DNA of 45,769 nucleotides. Origin: Crocosphaera sp. (lineage in GTDB: Bacteria > Cyanobacteriota > Cyanobacteriia > Cyanobacteriales > Microcystaceae). Below are positions 42,859 to 45,769 of this stretch, in pieces. Each line of letters opens with the position of its first letter. The first letter of the stretch is position 1. The notes under the pieces are model-generated. The model made no database searches. It had not been told where the DNA came from and saw only the letters and a program-made list of their open reading frames with translations. The stretch is taken from contig JASJDN010000016.1 of assembly GCA_030065205.1 (NCBI GenBank), positions 1 through 45,769 of the forward strand, written 5' to 3'. Made by a program: the position numbers and the translations under genes.

Positions 42859-45246
42859 TCACATTAATCCTGATTCAGACCGCATCTTTTCATAATTACT
42901 TATCACCTTTTGCGTAGTAGGATGATCCTCTCCTAATGCTTCTTGGCAAATCTCAATCGCTTCAACATAAAGGGGTTCAGCTTCGCTGTATTTTTTCTGT
43001 GCTTCGTACAATGCTGCTAAGTTGTTGAGGTGTCCTCCTAATTGAAAATGGTTAGGAGGCAAAGATTGACGAGCTATTTTTAAAGCTTCTAATTTGAGAG
43101 GCTCTGATGCTGTGTATTTTCCCTGCACTTCGTATAATGCGGCTAAGTTATTGAGGCTTATGGCTAAACTGGGATGATTAGGAGGTAAGGATTGACGATA
43201 TATTTCTAAAACTTTAAGATAGATAACTTCTAATTTTTCGTATTTTCCCTGCTCTTGGTACAAAAATGCCAAATTGTTAAGGTGTGTAGCTAAATTAGGA
43301 TGATTCGGTGGTAAGGATTGACTGACTATTTCTAAAGTTTCAAGGTAGAGAAGTGCTGATTTTTCGTATTTTCCCTGCTCTTGGTACAAAAATGCCAAAT
43401 TGTTAAGGTGTATAGCTAATTGAGGATGATTTACGGGTAAGGATTGACGATCTATCTCTATCGCTTCAAGGTAGAAAGATTCAGCTTCTGTGTATTTTCC
43501 CTGCACTTTGTTCAAATTTGCCAAATTGTTAAGGTGTATAGCTAATTGAGGATGATTAGGTGATAAAGATTGACGAGCTATTTTTAAAGCTTCTAATTTG
43601 AGAGGCTCTGATGCTGCGTATTTTCCCTGTGCTTCGTATAATACTGCAAAATTATTGAGGTGACTGGCTAATTGGGGATGATTTAAGGGTAAGGATTGAC
43701 GATCTATTTCTAACGCTTCGAGGTGGAGAAGTTCTGCTTCTGTATATTTCCCCTGTGTTCCGTACAAGTTTGCTAAGTTACTGAGACTAATAGCAATATC
43801 AGGATGATAATCAGGCAAGCGTTTTTTTGCAAGCTCAACATTTTTAGCTTCCCAATATTCTGCTTTAACATAATTCACTAAACTTTCATAGTAACTTGCT
43901 AGACGAGTATAAGGCGTAATTATATCCTCATCTTCTATATAATCTATCCAAACCTCTGCCACTTCCTCAATATGGGGAATGGACGGACGAACCCTTTCAT
44001 AATCAGCAATAGGCGCATTATATTCAATTGTATTCGCTTCAGTGACGATCGCTTTTACAAAATCCCTGATAACTTGCTCATCCAGACGCTTATTTACCTT
44101 ATCTCGTAAAAATTCCCACACCAAAGGATGAAATTGATAACCGATAGTTGTTGTATTTTTAATCTTCTCCGCTTCTAACAAACTATAGCGCAATAGTTCC
44201 ATTCGCCAATTTTCAAGCTGTTGTAAAGATGCGTTTTTGAGATATTTCGCTTTACGCAACCAAAATTGCCAAAATCTTGTTTTCGTTTTCGGTTTAGCAG
44301 ACTCCACTAAACGCCATTCTAAAGGCGCACAGGCAAATAAACTTAAGAATACCGCTAAATCTTGATTTTCTGCTTCTAATACCTCATAAGTCAATGCTAT
44401 CGCTGCTTTTACCCCTCTTTCTGCTACTGTACTATCACTAGGATTTAAGGGTTTCGCTGCTAAACCTTTGCGGTTGAGACGATTAATCACGCTTTCTATG
44501 GTTAACCCTGGATCATTTGCCAAATAACACCCCACAAGGGTAATTGCTAAGGGTAAACGTCCTAACTTATCTTTACAAAGGGTTTTGGCTAATTCTTGAT
44601 TCCAGTCCCGATTTTTAGCATCTGCGAGACTTTCTAACAATTCGACAGCCTTATCTAAGTCCAATAATTCCAGATTATAAGCAGGAATATTACTAAATTT
44701 GACTCGACTGGTGACAACAACTTTAAACCCTGTTCCTGTAGGTAAATAAGGCTTAATTTTGGCATAATCTTCCTTACGATTAACATTATCAATAATGACT
44801 AATGCGCCTTTTTTTATCGGCCAATCTTGCCATACTTGAGCTACCTTATCATCTATGGGTGCATCTTCTGGAAAAGACAACTTCAAAATATTGCGACCAA
44901 AACTAACAATTTCTTCTTTTATTCCTACCGTTCCAAAATTTAACCAAGCAATACCATCAGGATAATCATTTTGATACGTTATTGCATAATATTTCGCCAA
45001 TTCTGTCTTACCAATCCCTCCCATTCCTTGAATCGCAGAAATGGATACGGTTTTATTACTCTGGACTAATTCATCTAAGTCTTGTAATGCTTTCTCTCTT
45101 CCTACAAAATATCTTGCTGTTGGAGAAGGTACATTATTAGGAGGTTTTAACTTAAGATCAACTCCATGATAATGTATTCCCCCAATAAATTGAGCTTCAA
45201 CCTTATCGTTAAACTCGTACCTTTGGGATTGATCTTTATCAGTCAT
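42859..45246 (-). CDS. NB-ARC STAND ATPase with TPR array (NLR-like)
   Basis: About 795 residues from ATG 45246; an ATG at 45264 would add six. The N-terminus carries the motif YEFNDKVEAQFIGGIHYHG (10-28), shared with the upstream protein's C-terminus. The NB-ARC domain follows: VGREKAL, P-loop GMGGIGKT (74-81), ALVIIDNVN (Walker B), VVVTSR and the GRLPLAI motif. A winged-helix region (about 270-410) precedes seven 42-residue TPR units (42925-43806) and a partial one. The architecture is that of bacterial NLR-like signalling ATPases, many of which act in phage defence. It overlaps the upstream stop by eight bases (ATGACTGA). Confidence 0.88.
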   Translation of the reverse strand: MTDKDQSQRYEFNDKVEAQFIGGIHYHGVDLKLKPPNNVPSPTARYFVGREKALQDLDELVQSNKTVSISAIQGMGGIGKTELAKYYAITYQNDYPDGIAWLNFGTVGIKEEIVSFGRNILKLSFPEDAPIDDKVAQVWQDWPIKKGALVIIDNVNRKEDYAKIKPYLPTGTGFKVVVTSRVKFSNIPAYNLELLDLDKAVELLESLADAKNRDWNQELAKTLCKDKLGRLPLAITLVGCYLANDPGLTIESVINRLNRKGLAAKPLNPSDSTVAERGVKAAIALTYEVLEAENQDLAVFLSLFACAPLEWRLVESAKPKTKTRFWQFWLRKAKYLKNASLQQLENWRMELLRYSLLEAEKIKNTTTIGYQFHPLVWEFLRDKVNKRLDEQVIRDFVKAIVTEANTIEYNAPIADYERVRPSIPHIEEVAEVWIDYIEDEDIITPYTRLASYYESLVNYVKAEYWEAKNVELAKKRLPDYHPDIAISLSNLANLYGTQGKYTEAELLHLEALEIDRQSLPLNHPQLASHLNNFAVLYEAQGKYAASEPLKLEALKIARQSLSPNHPQLAIHLNNLANLNKVQGKYTEAESFYLEAIEIDRQSLPVNHPQLAIHLNNLAFLYQEQGKYEKSALLYLETLEIVSQSLPPNHPNLATHLNNLAFLYQEQGKYEKLEVIYLKVLEIYRQSLPPNHPSLAISLNNLAALYEVQGKYTASEPLKLEALKIARQSLPPNHFQLGGHLNNLAALYEAQKKYSEAEPLYVEAIEICQEALGEDHPTTQKVISNYEKMRSESGLM
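42925..43806 (-). repeat. 126-bp tandem repeat encoding seven TPR units
   Basis: Seven 42-codon units of the type HPQLAIHLNNLANLYxxQGKY. Units 2 and 6 share ASEPLKLEALKIARQSL, and units 4 and 5 share LAFLYQEQGKYEK, which points to recent shuffling within the array. Confidence 0.85.
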
Positions 45247-45298
45247 GATAGTGTATCCCTCCAATAGATTGAGCTTTAACCTTATCGTTAAATTGATA
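45163..45298 (-). repeat. 79-bp-period tandem duplication linking the NLR-like pair
   Basis: The two motif copies (45163-45219 and 45242-45298) are offset by exactly 79 bases, and the similarity continues into the sequence between and beyond them (to about 45319). Because 79 is not a multiple of three, it puts the two genes in different frames. Confidence 0.85.
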
Positions 45299-45634
45299 CT
45301 CTTGCGAGTTATCTTTATTAATTTGAATGTTTTTCTGTAAGCGTTTCTGTGCGCTTTCTATTTGTTGTTTTAATTCTTCATTCTGAGATAATAATCGTTT
45401 AATTTGTTGCAGTAATTGTTCAATTTCTGGATCTTGTGCGATGGCTTCTACATCAATCACTGCTTGACAAGGATCAGGATCTTCCCCTTCGTTTAATGCT
45501 TTTCCTGTTGACGTTCCTGTTAGTTTATGTTTTACTAACTGACGAATTGTTTCAAAGGTTTCGTGACCGGCTTTTGTTGCGATTCCTGTACCATAAATTC
45601 CTAAAACTGCTAATAATAGGGTAGTTGCATCCAT
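45239..45634 (-). CDS. Small membrane/coiled-coil partner of the NB-ARC protein
   Basis: A 131-residue protein. A hydrophobic N-terminal segment (TTLLLAVLGIYGTGIATKAG, about 4-23) is followed by a basic helix, an acidic linker and a coiled coil (about 70-105). The last 19 residues (113-131) are YQFNDKVKAQSIGGIHYHD, the same motif that opens the next protein. No family recognised. GGGAG stands upstream of the ATG. By position it may be the effector or sensor partner of the NLR-like ATPase. Confidence 0.7.
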   Translation of the reverse strand: MDATTLLLAVLGIYGTGIATKAGHETFETIRQLVKHKLTGTSTGKALNEGEDPDPCQAVIDVEAIAQDPEIEQLLQQIKRLLSQNEELKQQIESAQKRLQKNIQINKDNSQEYQFNDKVKAQSIGGIHYHD

Positions 45635-45769
45635 TGTTGTTTTACTCCCTTTACAAATTAGAAAATATCAATATTTTTAGTTATTTTTTCTTCAATTGTA
45701 CATTGTACTAATTCTCAGAGACTGTTTATAAATAGAATCTTAAGACGGTAAGGTGGGCAAGTCAAAGAC
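45635..45769. other. Window edge, no gene seen
   Basis: A+T-rich DNA that probably holds the promoter of the NLR-like pair. The final bases GGTGGGCAA resemble half of the hairpin repeats at 30305 and 35520. Confidence 0.4.

Noticed and set aside
42925-43806. Regular 126-bp repeats considered as a CRISPR array
   Set aside because: The unit length, continuous reading frame and 42-residue TPR pattern show protein repeats. There are no identical repeats alternating with unique spacers.
1-45769. tRNA and rRNA genes
   Set aside because: I saw no cloverleaf with CCA-proximal TTCGA-type arms and no rRNA-like conserved blocks on either strand, reading by eye only.

Overview
The window is cyanobacterial chromosome. 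HIP1 octamers (GCGATCGC) are scattered through it. It carries plastid/cyanobacterial marker genes (ycf35 with its DUF2997 and ferredoxin partners, DUF3110, DUF3119, DUF3086, an XisI protein, the pdhB-secD-secF order) and heptad tandem repeats of the kind known from cyanobacteria. The moderately A+T-rich composition and gene content fit a unicellular Cyanothece/Crocosphaera-like organism, but the species is inference.

Layout. 1-9.2 kb, mostly minus strand: a PEP-CTERM-like remnant, a HcyBio (DUF39) enzyme, an AI-2E-type transporter, part of an amino-acid ABC importer (binding protein and one permease, with a sulfotransferase-like gene between them), an EGY-like site-2 protease, murQ and a DUF3110 gene. 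9.3-10.75 kb: an IsrB-type (HNH-less IscB) element with a probable HEARO/omega RNA leader. 10.75-21.7 kb: a glycosyltransferase, the DUF3119-DUF3086-plsY block, an RluA-type protein lacking the usual catalytic Asp, a DUF389 membrane protein, a Popeye-like protein, a TPR + DUF481 outer-membrane barrel and a large MscS channel.

21.8-30.1 kb: a complete-looking V/A-type ATPase operon on the minus strand, transcribed B-ppk2-D-I-K-E-C(DUF2764)-A. Its order is a circular permutation of the chlamydial/Bacteroidetes operon (E-C-A-B-D-I-K), with a polyphosphate kinase 2 gene inserted after B. This is unusual in an organism group that relies on F-type ATP synthase. It suggests a rotary ion pump whose ATP is buffered by polyphosphate. 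HIP1 sites inside the cluster argue for long residence in a cyanobacterial genome.

30.3-34.5 kb: ferredoxin-ycf35-DUF2997 operon, an orphan Dpp/Opp-type permease, a small membrane protein and a GT4 glycosyltransferase. 34.5-37.6 kb: a hicBA toxin-antitoxin pair between imperfect 79-bp direct repeats, then an IS607-type element (tnpA/tnpB) bounded by perfect 21-bp inverted repeats and carrying in-frame palindromic insertions. 37.7-41.3 kb: pdhB, a C-rich 9-mer tandem array, secD and secF.

41.3-45.7 kb is an accessory, defence-like island: an orphan antitoxin, a decayed copy of a toxin-antitoxin junction, xisI, an intact YafQ/RelE-type pair, and a two-gene NLR-like module (a small membrane/coiled-coil protein and an NB-ARC-TPR STAND ATPase). 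The end of the first protein and the start of the second share the same short sequence motif. At DNA level this is a 79-bp tandem duplication that also throws the two reading frames out of register; removing one unit would fuse them into a single ORF.
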